Of a stretch of 64,000 bases of DNA, positions 43,724-52,164 are shown in pieces. Position 1 is the stretch's first letter; each line of letters begins with the position of its first letter. The DNA is from Gemmatimonadales bacterium UBA4456 (GTDB lineage: Bacteria; Gemmatimonadota; Gemmatimonadetes; Longimicrobiales; Gaopeijiaceae). Position numbers and translations under genes: made by a program. The notes under the pieces were generated by a model. It worked only from the letters and a program-made list of their open reading frames with translations, was not told the DNA's origin and made no database searches. The DNA is taken from assembly GCA_002390225.1 (NCBI GenBank), contig DGOW01000050.1, forward strand, positions 11,074-75,073. Reading direction: 5' to 3'.

Positions 43724-44881
43724 TCAGGCCTTCCAAAGCTCGCTGAACAGCCGCACCCAGTTCCCGCCGATTACCTTTGCGATGCGCTCGTCGGAGTGTC
43801 CTCGGTCCGACAGACCCTCCGCGATGAGTTCCATACGCCGATGAGAGTTGAGGTCCTCTACCGTGAAGAGGATATCCGGATCTTCGTTCGGCGCGGCTAC
43901 TCCACGTTCGATACGCCCTGCGACGAACTCCCGGTGCCTTGACCAGTACTCATCTGATCCGTCGATGGGGGTAGTGGAGAGGTCGCTCCCGATGCCCACG
44001 TGATCTTCACCACACACCTGGATCGCATGCTCGATATGATCGAGCACGTCCGTTCGCGTGGGCACCCGGCCGGGTGTGAGGAATGGCATTAGGTAGATAC
44101 CGACCACGCCCCCGCTGTCGGCCATTGCTCGGAGTTCTGTGTCGTCTTTGGAGCGGGGGTGCCGAGCGATGGTGTTACAGCCGCTGTGGGTGATGGCGAC
44201 CGGACGTGAGGATACCGCGATTCCCTCGGCTGTGGTTCTCTGACCGCAGTGGCTCAGATCGACCATCATACCGAGCTCGTTCATGCGTTCAACGACCTGG
44301 ACACCGAAACGAGTTAGCCCTCCGTTCGCCGGCTCGAGGCATCCATCCCCCACGAGGTTGCGCACGTTGTAGGTGAGCTGAGTGACCTTCACACCGAGGT
44401 GCAGGAAGGTTTCGATGTGCGCGAGGTCTTGTTCGAAGGGCGTGGTGTCCTGGAAGCCGAGCACGATACCGAGTCGCCCGTTCGCTTTCGCGGCGCGCAG
44501 ATCGGCTACCGTGCGAACCTGCTGGAATGCGTCAGGATGCCGTTCGATCCGGTCCATCCAGCCCGCAATACGCTCAACGGATGAGGCGAAGTCGTTGCCG
44601 CTGCAGGTCAGGTTTACCGCCGTGATTCCCGACTCTACGGCGTTTGTGATCATCTCCGTGTCGAGTGGTGGGTTCAGCGGGTAGTTGAAGTAGCCTGGCG
44701 AGGCGAGAAAGTCGATGACGAAAGCATCGGCGTAGGGAGGCCACGCGCGTGCGGTGCGGGATCGGGTGCCCCGGAGTGCTCTCGGGTAGTCCAACGGGTC
44801 GAGCGACGGGTAGACTCCGGTCACAGAAAGGGCTGCCGCAGCTCCGAGAAACGAGCGACGAGATATGGAATCGGACGACAC
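43724..44881 (-). CDS. M19 (membrane dipeptidase)-like protein, Tat-exported, altered metal site
   Basis: 385 residues from the GTG at 44881, chosen for a GGGAGG site just upstream; longer in-frame sequence looks non-coding. S-R-R-S-F-L-G-A-A-A-A is a twin-arginine signal. The TIM-barrel M19 motifs D-L-S-H, I-T-H-S-G and G-I-G-S-D are kept. The usual first ligand pair H-x-D is replaced (V-I-D-F-L-A), and the expected metal-bridging Glu appears as Gln in G-F-Q-D. Activity or metal content may differ from classical dipeptidases. Confidence 0.85.
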   Translation of the reverse strand: MSSDSISRRSFLGAAAALSVTGVYPSLDPLDYPRALRGTRSRTARAWPPYADAFVIDFLASPGYFNYPLNPPLDTEMITNAVESGITAVNLTCSGNDFASSVERIAGWMDRIERHPDAFQQVRTVADLRAAKANGRLGIVLGFQDTTPFEQDLAHIETFLHLGVKVTQLTYNVRNLVGDGCLEPANGGLTRFGVQVVERMNELGMMVDLSHCGQRTTAEGIAVSSRPVAITHSGCNTIARHPRSKDDTELRAMADSGGVVGIYLMPFLTPGRVPTRTDVLDHIEHAIQVCGEDHVGIGSDLSTTPIDGSDEYWSRHREFVAGRIERGVAAPNEDPDILFTVEDLNSHRRMELIAEGLSDRGHSDERIAKVIGGNWVRLFSELWKA

Positions 44882-45091
44882 GGGGACCTCCCAGACGCGG
44901 GGGTGAACGGTCAAACAAAGTATCCGCGCCATGAAGCCTACTGCCAGACGAACCTGCTCGCTTGCACTGGATTGCACTTGCTTCGACGTTGATGCAGCTC
45001 ACCGGGCCATGGATTGGTGCCGCCTGGCCCCACGATGTGCTTTCGACGAGTTGCGTGAGCCTCCCTGAATCACTCTGCACCCCTCTGCCAA

Positions 45092-46645
45092 ATGTCCCAC
45101 CACACGCGACCCGAGGGAGGTCCTGCTCAGAGGATCGGCTTCTGGCTTGGAATCAGTGCCTTTCTGTTTCTGATGTTCTTCCAGGTCGATCCCGCTAACG
45201 AGCCGGCGAGTCGACTGGCGGCGGTCGCAATGCTGATGGCTATCTGGTGGGTGAGTGACGCGATCCCGCTGTTTGCGACGGCGATGCTCCCGCTTTTCCT
45301 GTATCCATTTCTGGGAATTCTCGGCGCACGGGAAACGGCACCGATCTACTTCAACAGCACGATCGTGCTGTACATCGGGGGCTTCATGATTGCCCTCACC
45401 ATGCAGAAGTGGAATCTGCACAAGCGCATTGCCCTGAGCATCATTCATGCGGTCGGAGGGGGCCCCGCGCGTATCGTCCTCGGCTTCATGATCGCGGCGG
45501 GCTTTCTGTCGATGTGGATCTCGAACACCGCCACGGCGGTCATGATGGTCCCGATCGGGCTGGCGATCGTGCTCAAGATCGAGGACTCGTTCGGCGCAGA
45601 GCGGAGTCATGCGTTCACTGTGTCACTCATGCTCGGCATCGCGTACGGTTGTTCGGTCGGGGGCTTGAGCACCCTCGTAGGTACGCCGCCCAACCTCTCT
45701 TTTGTGCGCATCTTCGAGATTCTCTTCCCGGAAGCGCCTCCAATCGCGTTCGGTCAGTGGCTCGTGATGGCACTTCCGATTGGTGTCATCATGATCGGGC
45801 TCGTCTGGTTTTTTCTGACGAAGGTTTTTTACCGGACACCCGCGGAGGTTACGGTCGACCACGATGTGATCGCCGAAGAGAAGCGTGCCCTCGGACCGAT
45901 CTCGTACGAGGAGCGATGGATTGGTGTGGTCTTCGCCACGACAGCTCTGCTCTGGGTATTTCGAGCTGATTTGAACCTCGGATTCGTGTCGATCCCGGGC
46001 TGGTCTTCGCTGCTCGGTGACCCGAGGATGATCGATGACGGAGCGGTCGCGATCGGTATGGCGTCCCTGCTTTTCATCATCCCCACACGCGATAAATCCA
46101 AAGGGGCGACCCGGATCATGGGACCCGATGTGATCCCCAAGCTTCCCTGGGACATAGTCCTCCTTTTCGGAGGAGGTTTTGCGCTTGCGGCCGGCCTTCA
46201 GCGCACCGGCCTCGCCGAGTTGGTCGGTCAGCAGTTCGAGCTGCTCGGTTCGCTTCCGACGTTCGCGATGATCGTTCTCGTGTGTCTCGGGATCACGTTT
46301 CTTACCGAGCTGACGAGCAACCTGGCGACGACGGAAATGATTTTACCGATTCTCGCAGCGGTTGCTGTAGCGACTGAAACCCACCCGCTGATTCTCATGA
46401 TTCCAGCAACGCTCTCTGCTTCCTGTGCCTTCATGATGCCGGTGGCGACGCCGCCAAACGCGATCGTCTTCGGGAGTGGTCGTCTCACGGTCGGAGAGAT
46501 GGCGCGTATCGGCATCCTACTGAATCTGATCGGGGCCCTCGTGATCAGCGTCATTGTATTCACGATCGGGACGGTTGTGTTCGGAATCGATCCGTCTGTG
46601 GTCCCGGACTGGGCACAGTCGATGGCCAGCGGTGTCGAGGGGTAA
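45092..46645 (+). CDS. DASS family (SLC13) sodium:dicarboxylate/sulfate symporter
   Basis: 517 residues, about eleven to twelve membrane spans. The two S-N-T signature motifs of the family appear as W-I-S-N-T-A-T-A-V-M-M near 145 and T-S-N-L-A-T-T-E near 410, each followed by a proline-rich P-V-A-T-P-P-N-A-type loop. It imports succinate, malate, citrate or sulfate with sodium. The start has no good ribosome site. It shares one base (TAATG) with the thiolase gene, so they are co-transcribed. Confidence 0.92.
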   Translation: MSHHTRPEGGPAQRIGFWLGISAFLFLMFFQVDPANEPASRLAAVAMLMAIWWVSDAIPLFATAMLPLFLYPFLGILGARETAPIYFNSTIVLYIGGFMIALTMQKWNLHKRIALSIIHAVGGGPARIVLGFMIAAGFLSMWISNTATAVMMVPIGLAIVLKIEDSFGAERSHAFTVSLMLGIAYGCSVGGLSTLVGTPPNLSFVRIFEILFPEAPPIAFGQWLVMALPIGVIMIGLVWFFLTKVFYRTPAEVTVDHDVIAEEKRALGPISYEERWIGVVFATTALLWVFRADLNLGFVSIPGWSSLLGDPRMIDDGAVAIGMASLLFIIPTRDKSKGATRIMGPDVIPKLPWDIVLLFGGGFALAAGLQRTGLAELVGQQFELLGSLPTFAMIVLVCLGITFLTELTSNLATTEMILPILAAVAVATETHPLILMIPATLSASCAFMMPVATPPNAIVFGSGRLTVGEMARIGILLNLIGALVISVIVFTIGTVVFGIDPSVVPDWAQSMASGVEG

Positions 46646-47928
46646 TGGGTGTCATGAAAACTGCGATCGTCGCCGGAAGTCGCACGCCGTTCGTGCGCTC
46701 GGGCTCGTTATTCGCTGACCTATCGGCAGCGGACCTGGGCAAGGCGGCCGTGCGAGATGCGCTCGCTCGCAGCGGGCTGTCCGGCGACAAGGTAGGCCAC
46801 CTGGTGTACGGAACGGTGGTTCATGACACTCAGGCCCCGAACATCGCCCGGGAAGTCGGGCTGGCTGTTCTGCCGAAGCATGTGCCGGCCGTCTCCGTGT
46901 CCCGCGCGTGTACCTCCGCGAATCAGGCGATCACGGACGGCGCTCAGATGATCGAGGTCGGCCATGCCGACGTTGTCATCGCAGGCGGTGCCGAGTCTCT
47001 GTCGCGGATTCCGATCACGGTGAGCGAGAAGCTCTCAAAGAGCCTCGTGAGGGCATCAAAGGGAAAGACGGTAGGGCAGAGGCTTTCGCCCTTCCGGACC
47101 ATCCGTCCGAGAGACCTCGTACCCGTGACGCCGGCGATTGCCGAGCCGAGTACCGGTGAGAGTATGGGGCAGTCGGCCGAGCGGATGGCCAAAGAGAACG
47201 GGATCTCGCGGGAGGACCAGGACGCATGGGCTCTTCGTTCACATCAGCTGGCCGCAGCGGGCACCGCGGATGGACGCCTGACGGCCGAGATCGCGCCGGT
47301 GTATATACCGCCCGACTACAGGACGGTCGTCACGAGTGACAACGGCATTCGAACGGATACGTCCGCCGATCGGCTCGCCAAGCTTCGTCCGGTATTCGAC
47401 CGCAGGTACGGATCGGTCACCGCTGGAAATGCGTCACCGTTGACCGACGGAGCGTCGGCGGTCGTGCTGATGAATGGCGAAAGGGCGCTGGCAGATGGAC
47501 TCCAGCCGCTTGGCTGGATTCGAAGCTGGGCCTGGACCGCGCTTGATCCCGCCGGTCAGCTCTTGCAGGGCCCGGCGTATGCGGCGCCCATCGCGCTGGA
47601 TCGAGCTGGTCTGTCTATGCGTGACATCGGCCTCATGGAAATGCATGAGGCGTTTGCCTCCCAGGTCCTGTCGAACCTCCAGGCGCTCTCCTCGAAGACG
47701 TTCGCCGAGTCGGAGCTGGGTCGTTCGCAGGCGGTGGGCCATCCCGACGTAGATGACATCAACGTCATGGGTGGCTCACTCTCGATTGGACACCCCTTCG
47801 GAGCGACGGGGGGGCGCCTGACCATGACGATCCTCCACGAGATGGAGAGGCGCGACGTTCAGTTCGGGCTGATTACCGTGTGTGCCGCAGGGGGGATGGG
47901 GTTCGCGATGGTGGTGGAGCGGCGCTGA
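46645..47928 (+). CDS. fadI: Acetyl-CoA acyltransferase (thiolase, FadI-like)
   Basis: 427 residues. Cys89 in S-R-A-C-T-S-A-N-Q is the acyl-accepting cysteine, M-H-E-A-F-A-S-Q holds the active-site histidine, G-H-P-F-G-A-T-G the second, and C-A-A-G-G-M-G-F-A the proton-relay cysteine. The length and G-S-R-T-P-F start fit the trifunctional-partner thiolases FadI/HADHB. It performs the last step of fatty-acid beta-oxidation. It follows a dicarboxylate transporter, an uncommon pairing. Confidence 0.93.
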   Translation: MGVMKTAIVAGSRTPFVRSGSLFADLSAADLGKAAVRDALARSGLSGDKVGHLVYGTVVHDTQAPNIAREVGLAVLPKHVPAVSVSRACTSANQAITDGAQMIEVGHADVVIAGGAESLSRIPITVSEKLSKSLVRASKGKTVGQRLSPFRTIRPRDLVPVTPAIAEPSTGESMGQSAERMAKENGISREDQDAWALRSHQLAAAGTADGRLTAEIAPVYIPPDYRTVVTSDNGIRTDTSADRLAKLRPVFDRRYGSVTAGNASPLTDGASAVVLMNGERALADGLQPLGWIRSWAWTALDPAGQLLQGPAYAAPIALDRAGLSMRDIGLMEMHEAFASQVLSNLQALSSKTFAESELGRSQAVGHPDVDDINVMGGSLSIGHPFGATGGRLTMTILHEMERRDVQFGLITVCAAGGMGFAMVVERR

Positions 47929-47980
47929 GCCTGAGGGGGCTGCGGCTTCGCGATCGATCTCGAGGCAACGTTGAGACACA

Positions 47981-48014
47981 GAGGGCCCCCGGCGTACGAT
48001 CGCTGGGCCCCCTC
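47981..48014 (+). terminator. Large hairpin after the thiolase gene
   Basis: GAGGG pairs with CCCTC (outer 5 bp); after a 2x2 internal loop, CCCGGCG pairs with CGCTGGG (7 bp with one wobble), with a 6-base loop. It lies 53 bases after the operon's stop. No T-tract follows. The rest of 47929-48210 shows no gene. Confidence 0.45.
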
Positions 48015-48210
48015 GTGGTCTATCATGGTTCCAGCCGGCAAGATCTAGTTCTGGCTGGTTGATGCAGGTGAAGTTCCAGACCGTAAGTGCGCACGTTTGA
48101 AACCTGTGACCGGTTCGGATGACCTCCCAAAGATTCTCTTGGCCGTCAGTATACAGGCCCCGGGCGGGATTGTGAGCGATCGTTCTGTCCCAGGAATCCT
48201 AAGCTGTTCC

Positions 48211-48711
48211 CTACTCCTGCAACTCGCGGTCTAACTCCTCCCGAACCTCGCGCCGGCGCTTGGCTTCACGCGCCCGACGTGCGTCGCTCGGGTCTGACAG
48301 CTCGAGTGGCGGGACCGGGCACGGTCGGTGATCTGCGTCGATCGCGACGAAGGTGAGCAGGCAGGTGTTAGTGTGCCGTTTTTCGCCGGTGAGCAGGTTC
48401 TCGGCCAGGACCCGGACCCCTACTTCCATGGAGGTCCTTCCAACGAAGTTGACCCGCGCGGTGCAGGTGACCAGTTCGCCCGTGTAGATGGGTTCTACGA
48501 AGTCGACGCGATCGATCGATACCGTCACAGAGGGGCTTCTGGCATGGCGCATGGCGGATACTGCGGCAGCCCGATCGACCATGGAGAGCAGTTCGCCACC
48601 GAAGACATGTCCCAGGTTGTTCACCTGGTGGGGCATCATCAGTTCGGATACCACGGCGACGGAGTCGTCAGGCTTTCGAGGCACTTCTTGTCGCTCAGTC
48701 ATGCCGACCAA
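48211..48711 (-). CDS. Acyl-CoA thioesterase (hotdog fold)
   Basis: 166 residues; an ATG three codons in (48702) is an alternative start. N-N-L-G-H-V-F-G-G-E-L-L-S-M-V-D is the hotdog helix with the catalytic aspartate, and F-V-E-P-I-Y-T-G-E-L the next strand, as in YciA/BFIT enzymes. The C-terminal 40 residues are a charged helix. It hydrolyses acyl-CoA to free acid. Confidence 0.92.
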   Translation of the reverse strand: MVGMTERQEVPRKPDDSVAVVSELMMPHQVNNLGHVFGGELLSMVDRAAAVSAMRHARSPSVTVSIDRVDFVEPIYTGELVTCTARVNFVGRTSMEVGVRVLAENLLTGEKRHTNTCLLTFVAIDADHRPCPVPPLELSDPSDARRAREAKRRREVREELDRELQE

Positions 48712-48846
48712 TGTCCGCGATCTTTCCCGAGTGCTTCATGCATCTCCAGGGAGTGAATTCCCGGTACCGCGTGCGCTCGATATCCATTCCCTATCTTAAC
48801 GGATTCGCGAACACGGTTTCCTGCTGGTTGATGATGGGGTAGTGAG

Positions 48847-49332
48847 ATGCCGAGCATGATGAGCCGGGTCAGGAGCATGTCTGTTCTGTTGGTGAGTGTG
48901 TGGCTGTCGGTCCCGACGTCCGCGGCAGGTCAGGACGGAGCCGGAGCGCGCGCTGCGGTGGAGCAGCTCTTTGCTGGAATGCGGACGGCCGACCCCGATC
49001 TGGTGCGCTCGGTGCTGGCGGACGACGCACGCTTCGCCGTGCTTGATGAGCGCAATGGCCCGCGGACCGTCCGGGCACAATCCATTGACGGCTGGGTCAA
49101 CGCAATCAGTACGTCGGGCGGGAGCTGGGACGAGCAGATCTACGATCTGGATGTGAAGGTAGATGGTACGATGGGGTCGATCTGGGCGCCGTACACGTTC
49201 TACCTCAACGGGCAGATCTCGCACTGCGGGATCAACTCGATCGAGCTGCTCCAGGACGCTGATGGCTGGAAGATCACGCAGATATCCGATACGCGACGGC
49301 AGTCGAACTGCCCGGACCCGCACGGCGTTTAA
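48847..49332 (+). CDS. Secreted NTF2/SnoaL-like (DUF4440-type) protein
   Basis: 161 residues, signal peptide ending near A-A-G-Q. The mature 130 residues have the cone-shaped NTF2 pattern: helix V-E-Q-L-F-A-G-M, then D-P-D-L-V-R-S-V-L-A-D-D-A, and the final W-K-I-T-Q-I-S-D strand. Function is unknown. The stop directly abuts the end of the convergent hydrolase gene. Confidence 0.8.
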   Translation: MPSMMSRVRSMSVLLVSVWLSVPTSAAGQDGAGARAAVEQLFAGMRTADPDLVRSVLADDARFAVLDERNGPRTVRAQSIDGWVNAISTSGGSWDEQIYDLDVKVDGTMGSIWAPYTFYLNGQISHCGINSIELLQDADGWKITQISDTRRQSNCPDPHGV

Positions 49333-50181
49333 TCAGACGTCTTCCAGAAACTCCGTCACGAAGCGCAGCGTGAGTGGGTCGCCGAGCACGTCTGTGTGCT
49401 CGCGGTCCGGAATGAGGCGGTAGTCGATCCCGGCGGCGAAAGCGAGTCGATCCGCGTGTTCCCGAATGACCCGTTGATCGTGCTCGGGCTGGATCAGCAG
49501 GAGCGGAATATCCAGCTCGCGGATGCGTCGGCTGGGTGTCAGGGGTCGAAAAGAACTCCCGATCCGACGCCACCAGAAGGGCCGTAGCAGACTGGCCAGG
49601 AAGTGGCCTGGGAGTCCCTGATCAACGAGGAACTCGGCAGTTACTTTGAGGATGTCGGACGGAGCAGCTACAAGAATGAGACCATCGATTGGGGCCCCCT
49701 CAGCGGCGGCAAGCACACCAGCCGCACCGCCCATCGAATGCCCGATGACCACGAGCTGGCGATCGGGGAAGCGCGTAGCAGCGTAGCGTGCGACGGCCAT
49801 GAGATCGTCCTGGAATGCTCGCACCGAGACGTACGGCTGCGGCGCGTTTCGCCCGTGTCCGCGTGCGTCGAAGAGCAATACCTCGCGCCCCGTGGCTGCG
49901 AGGGGCTCTGCGAGCGCGAGCAGGGTGGAGTAGTTGGCGCTCCATCCATGCGCGATCAGAATCAGTGGCTCGAAGGGTTGAGCTGCAGGAGGCTTGATAA
50001 GCCACGCCGCGAGATCGTGGTCACCGGACTGGATCCGAAGGTCCTCATGGGGGAAGCCAAGATCGGGGACGGTACGCCCCACGGGGCGGGGAGGCACTCG
50101 AATGATTCGCCCTGCCAAGAAGTCCAGCCCGATCAGCAGCAGCGCGACCACCGATAGGATCACCCAGATGGGCAGGGTCAC
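49333..50181 (-). CDS. Membrane-anchored alpha/beta hydrolase
   Basis: 282 residues from the GTG at 50181, which overlaps the upstream stop as GTGA; longer in-frame sequence is shadow. It has one N-terminal membrane helix, H-G-W-S-A-N for the oxyanion hole, G-H-S-M-G-G nucleophile, P-E-H-D acid and R-E-H-T-D histidine. It is an esterase or peptidase of unknown substrate, and the last gene of the molybdenum hydroxylase operon. Confidence 0.88.
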   Translation of the reverse strand: MTLPIWVILSVVALLLIGLDFLAGRIIRVPPRPVGRTVPDLGFPHEDLRIQSGDHDLAAWLIKPPAAQPFEPLILIAHGWSANYSTLLALAEPLAATGREVLLFDARGHGRNAPQPYVSVRAFQDDLMAVARYAATRFPDRQLVVIGHSMGGAAGVLAAAEGAPIDGLILVAAPSDILKVTAEFLVDQGLPGHFLASLLRPFWWRRIGSSFRPLTPSRRIRELDIPLLLIQPEHDQRVIREHADRLAFAAGIDYRLIPDREHTDVLGDPLTLRFVTEFLEDV

Positions 50182-51182
50182 TCCTGAGTCACCTGCTCCA
50201 AGGCACGCTTCACAAAGACCGGGACCATCGCACGTCGCCACTCCGGGTCCACGATGATGTTCTCCAGCGGATGGCACTGTTTGTGAGCTCCTTTGGCCAG
50301 TTCGTCGATCAGTTCACCATCGAGCGCTCGCCCCTCGGCGACGTCGTTCCACTTGGTGAGCGTCCGGGGTCGGGACCCCAGACCGGTGACCACGCCCTGG
50401 ATGGAGCGCACGAGACCGGACCCGTCGACGTCAGCGGCTACGGCGACAGTCAGAAGCGGGAAATCGATTGACTTGCGTTGCCGCAGCTTCACATAGGCCT
50501 GACGGCAGGCGGCTGAAGCGAGTGGGATCCGGATCTCGGTGAGGATCTCGTCTCTCGAGCGGCGGGTGTTCACGATCCCATCTGCGACAAAGAAGTCAGC
50601 CACCGGCATCGCTCTCCGCCCATTGGGTCCAACCAGGACCGCCTCTGCTCCGAGCGTTATCAGCACGGGAGGCGTGTCGGCGGAGTGGGCCGCGACGCAC
50701 TTCTTACCGGTTCGAGTCACATGACAGACATCTCCGTCCTTCTTCAGGCAGAAGCCGAGTGCTTCGCGCCAGAAGTGCGTCTGGTTGTAGTAGGTACAAC
50801 GCGTATCGAGGCACACGTTGCCACCGATCGTTCCTGAGTTGCGCAGCTGAGGACCGGCCACGTGTGCTGCTGCGTCCGCGAGCGCCGGAAAGAGATCCCG
50901 GACACGCGGATGCGAAGCGACAGCCGTCAGCGTCTCGGCCGCGCTGATCCGGAGCACCCCCTCCTTAACGTTACTACTGGGCACCTCTTCGATCCCCTTG
51001 AGTTCGTCGATACTCTTGAGCGCGATGAGATGCCCTGGCTCGAAGAGTCGGTGCTTCATGTTCGGGACGACGTCGGTTCCACCCGCGACGTACATGGCAT
51101 CGTCTCCGTGCTCGGCCATGAGGGCTACGGCAGCGTCGAGAGAGGTTGGACGATGATACTGGTACGGGGGCAGGCGCAGCAT
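50178..51182 (-). CDS. FAD-binding subunit of a molybdenum hydroxylase with extra 4Fe-4S site (HcrB-like)
   Basis: 334 residues from the ATG at 51182 (GAGGAG site upstream). FAD-binding motifs are A-G-G-T-D-V (33-38) and T-I-G-G-N-V (118-123). Cys129, Cys145, Cys153 and Cys162 lie in an insertion, spaced 16, 8 and 9. This matches, as far as I recall, the cysteines that bind the 4Fe-4S cluster of Thauera 4-hydroxybenzoyl-CoA reductase. The subunit links FAD to the 2Fe-2S subunit. The ATG is 1 base after the DUF1460 stop. Confidence 0.9.
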   Translation of the reverse strand: MLRLPPYQYHRPTSLDAAVALMAEHGDDAMYVAGGTDVVPNMKHRLFEPGHLIALKSIDELKGIEEVPSSNVKEGVLRISAAETLTAVASHPRVRDLFPALADAAAHVAGPQLRNSGTIGGNVCLDTRCTYYNQTHFWREALGFCLKKDGDVCHVTRTGKKCVAAHSADTPPVLITLGAEAVLVGPNGRRAMPVADFFVADGIVNTRRSRDEILTEIRIPLASAACRQAYVKLRQRKSIDFPLLTVAVAADVDGSGLVRSIQGVVTGLGSRPRTLTKWNDVAEGRALDGELIDELAKGAHKQCHPLENIIVDPEWRRAMVPVFVKRALEQVTQE

Positions 51183-51183
51183 A

Positions 51184-52164
51184 TCAGCTCTCCTCGCCGT
51201 TTGTGATGCTGGGGGGTGTGGCCTCTCCCGGCTCGTGAGCGCGAGCCACGATGATGCCGTCCTGTCCATCGATCGCCTGAATCCGCTCGGACAGAGGCTG
51301 GGTACTGACCTGTACCGACTCTCCCACGAGCGGCGCGTAGAGAAGATGCAGAACGTCCTCGACCCAGAGCGCGAGCCCTGTGTGCTCGACGTCGAGGCCT
51401 TCAACCGTGCTCGTGGCGGCGATGATGTCGCCGTTTCGGATCTGATCGGCCACGGTGGAGATCCGATCCTGCGGTATGAAGTAGTGTCCCTGCTGACTGA
51501 GGCGACGCTCCACCCTCTCCATGTCTTCCAGGGCCCGCGGATCGTCGAGTTGCGAGTATGCGTTCGGGTGTGTCGACATGAAGTCGATCGCCTCCCGGTC
51601 GATGCTCCCGCCCAGGTCCCGAGTGACGTTCGTCAGAAGAAGCTTCCGTTCGTTGTCCGAAATCCACTCACTGAAGTAATGCAGGCGGCTTGCGTATCCA
51701 TCGATGAAGCTGTTCCGGTAACGTAGTGTGCCCAGCACCTGCTCGTATTCGGTCTCGAGACGGGCCCGATCATCGAGCCGATCAGCCGCTCCGTTCTTGA
51801 TGACGACTGAGAGCGCCTGGACCGTCTCGACGAACGTCACGTGGTCGAGGGCCCGGAAGTTGATGACGAGCCGCTCCGGTCCGCTCATCTCCAGCGTTCC
51901 GGAAATGACGGGCGTGCCGACGAAGCTCTTTCCGATCACAGTCATGAGCTCACCCATCGGGAGCATCGCGAGTCGTGCCTCATCTGCGCCGGCGACGACG
52001 CTGGAGAAGACATCCCAGTCCGCGTCGCTCCAGGTGATCGTTCCGGTCGGGGTACCCGACGGATCTGCCGGAGGTGGGTGGGGCTCGAACGGCGACCAGC
52101 GTGTTCCAATGAGAAACAGCACGATCACGGCAATCGGCCCCAAGATGGCTCGGTACCTGATCAT
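51184..52164 (-). CDS. DUF1460 (NlpC/P60-like amidase fold) protein, catalytic Cys replaced
   Basis: 326 residues, N-terminal membrane anchor or signal. The DUF1460 pattern is clear: L-D-x-V-T-F-V-E-T near 107-114, Y-A-S-R-L-H-Y-F-S-E-W-I, I-D-F-M-S-x-H-P, Y-F-I-P, G-D-I-I-A-A-T-S and V-E-H-T-G-L-A. In the family as I know it, the residue before V-T-F-V-E-T is the catalytic Cys. Here it is His108 (CAC codon). The ATG overlaps the large-subunit stop by 4 bases and its stop is 1 base from the FAD subunit, so it is a structural part of the operon. Confidence 0.8.
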   Translation of the reverse strand: MIRYRAILGPIAVIVLFLIGTRWSPFEPHPPPADPSGTPTGTITWSDADWDVFSSVVAGADEARLAMLPMGELMTVIGKSFVGTPVISGTLEMSGPERLVINFRALDHVTFVETVQALSVVIKNGAADRLDDRARLETEYEQVLGTLRYRNSFIDGYASRLHYFSEWISDNERKLLLTNVTRDLGGSIDREAIDFMSTHPNAYSQLDDPRALEDMERVERRLSQQGHYFIPQDRISTVADQIRNGDIIAATSTVEGLDVEHTGLALWVEDVLHLLYAPLVGESVQVSTQPLSERIQAIDGQDGIIVARAHEPGEATPPSITNGEES

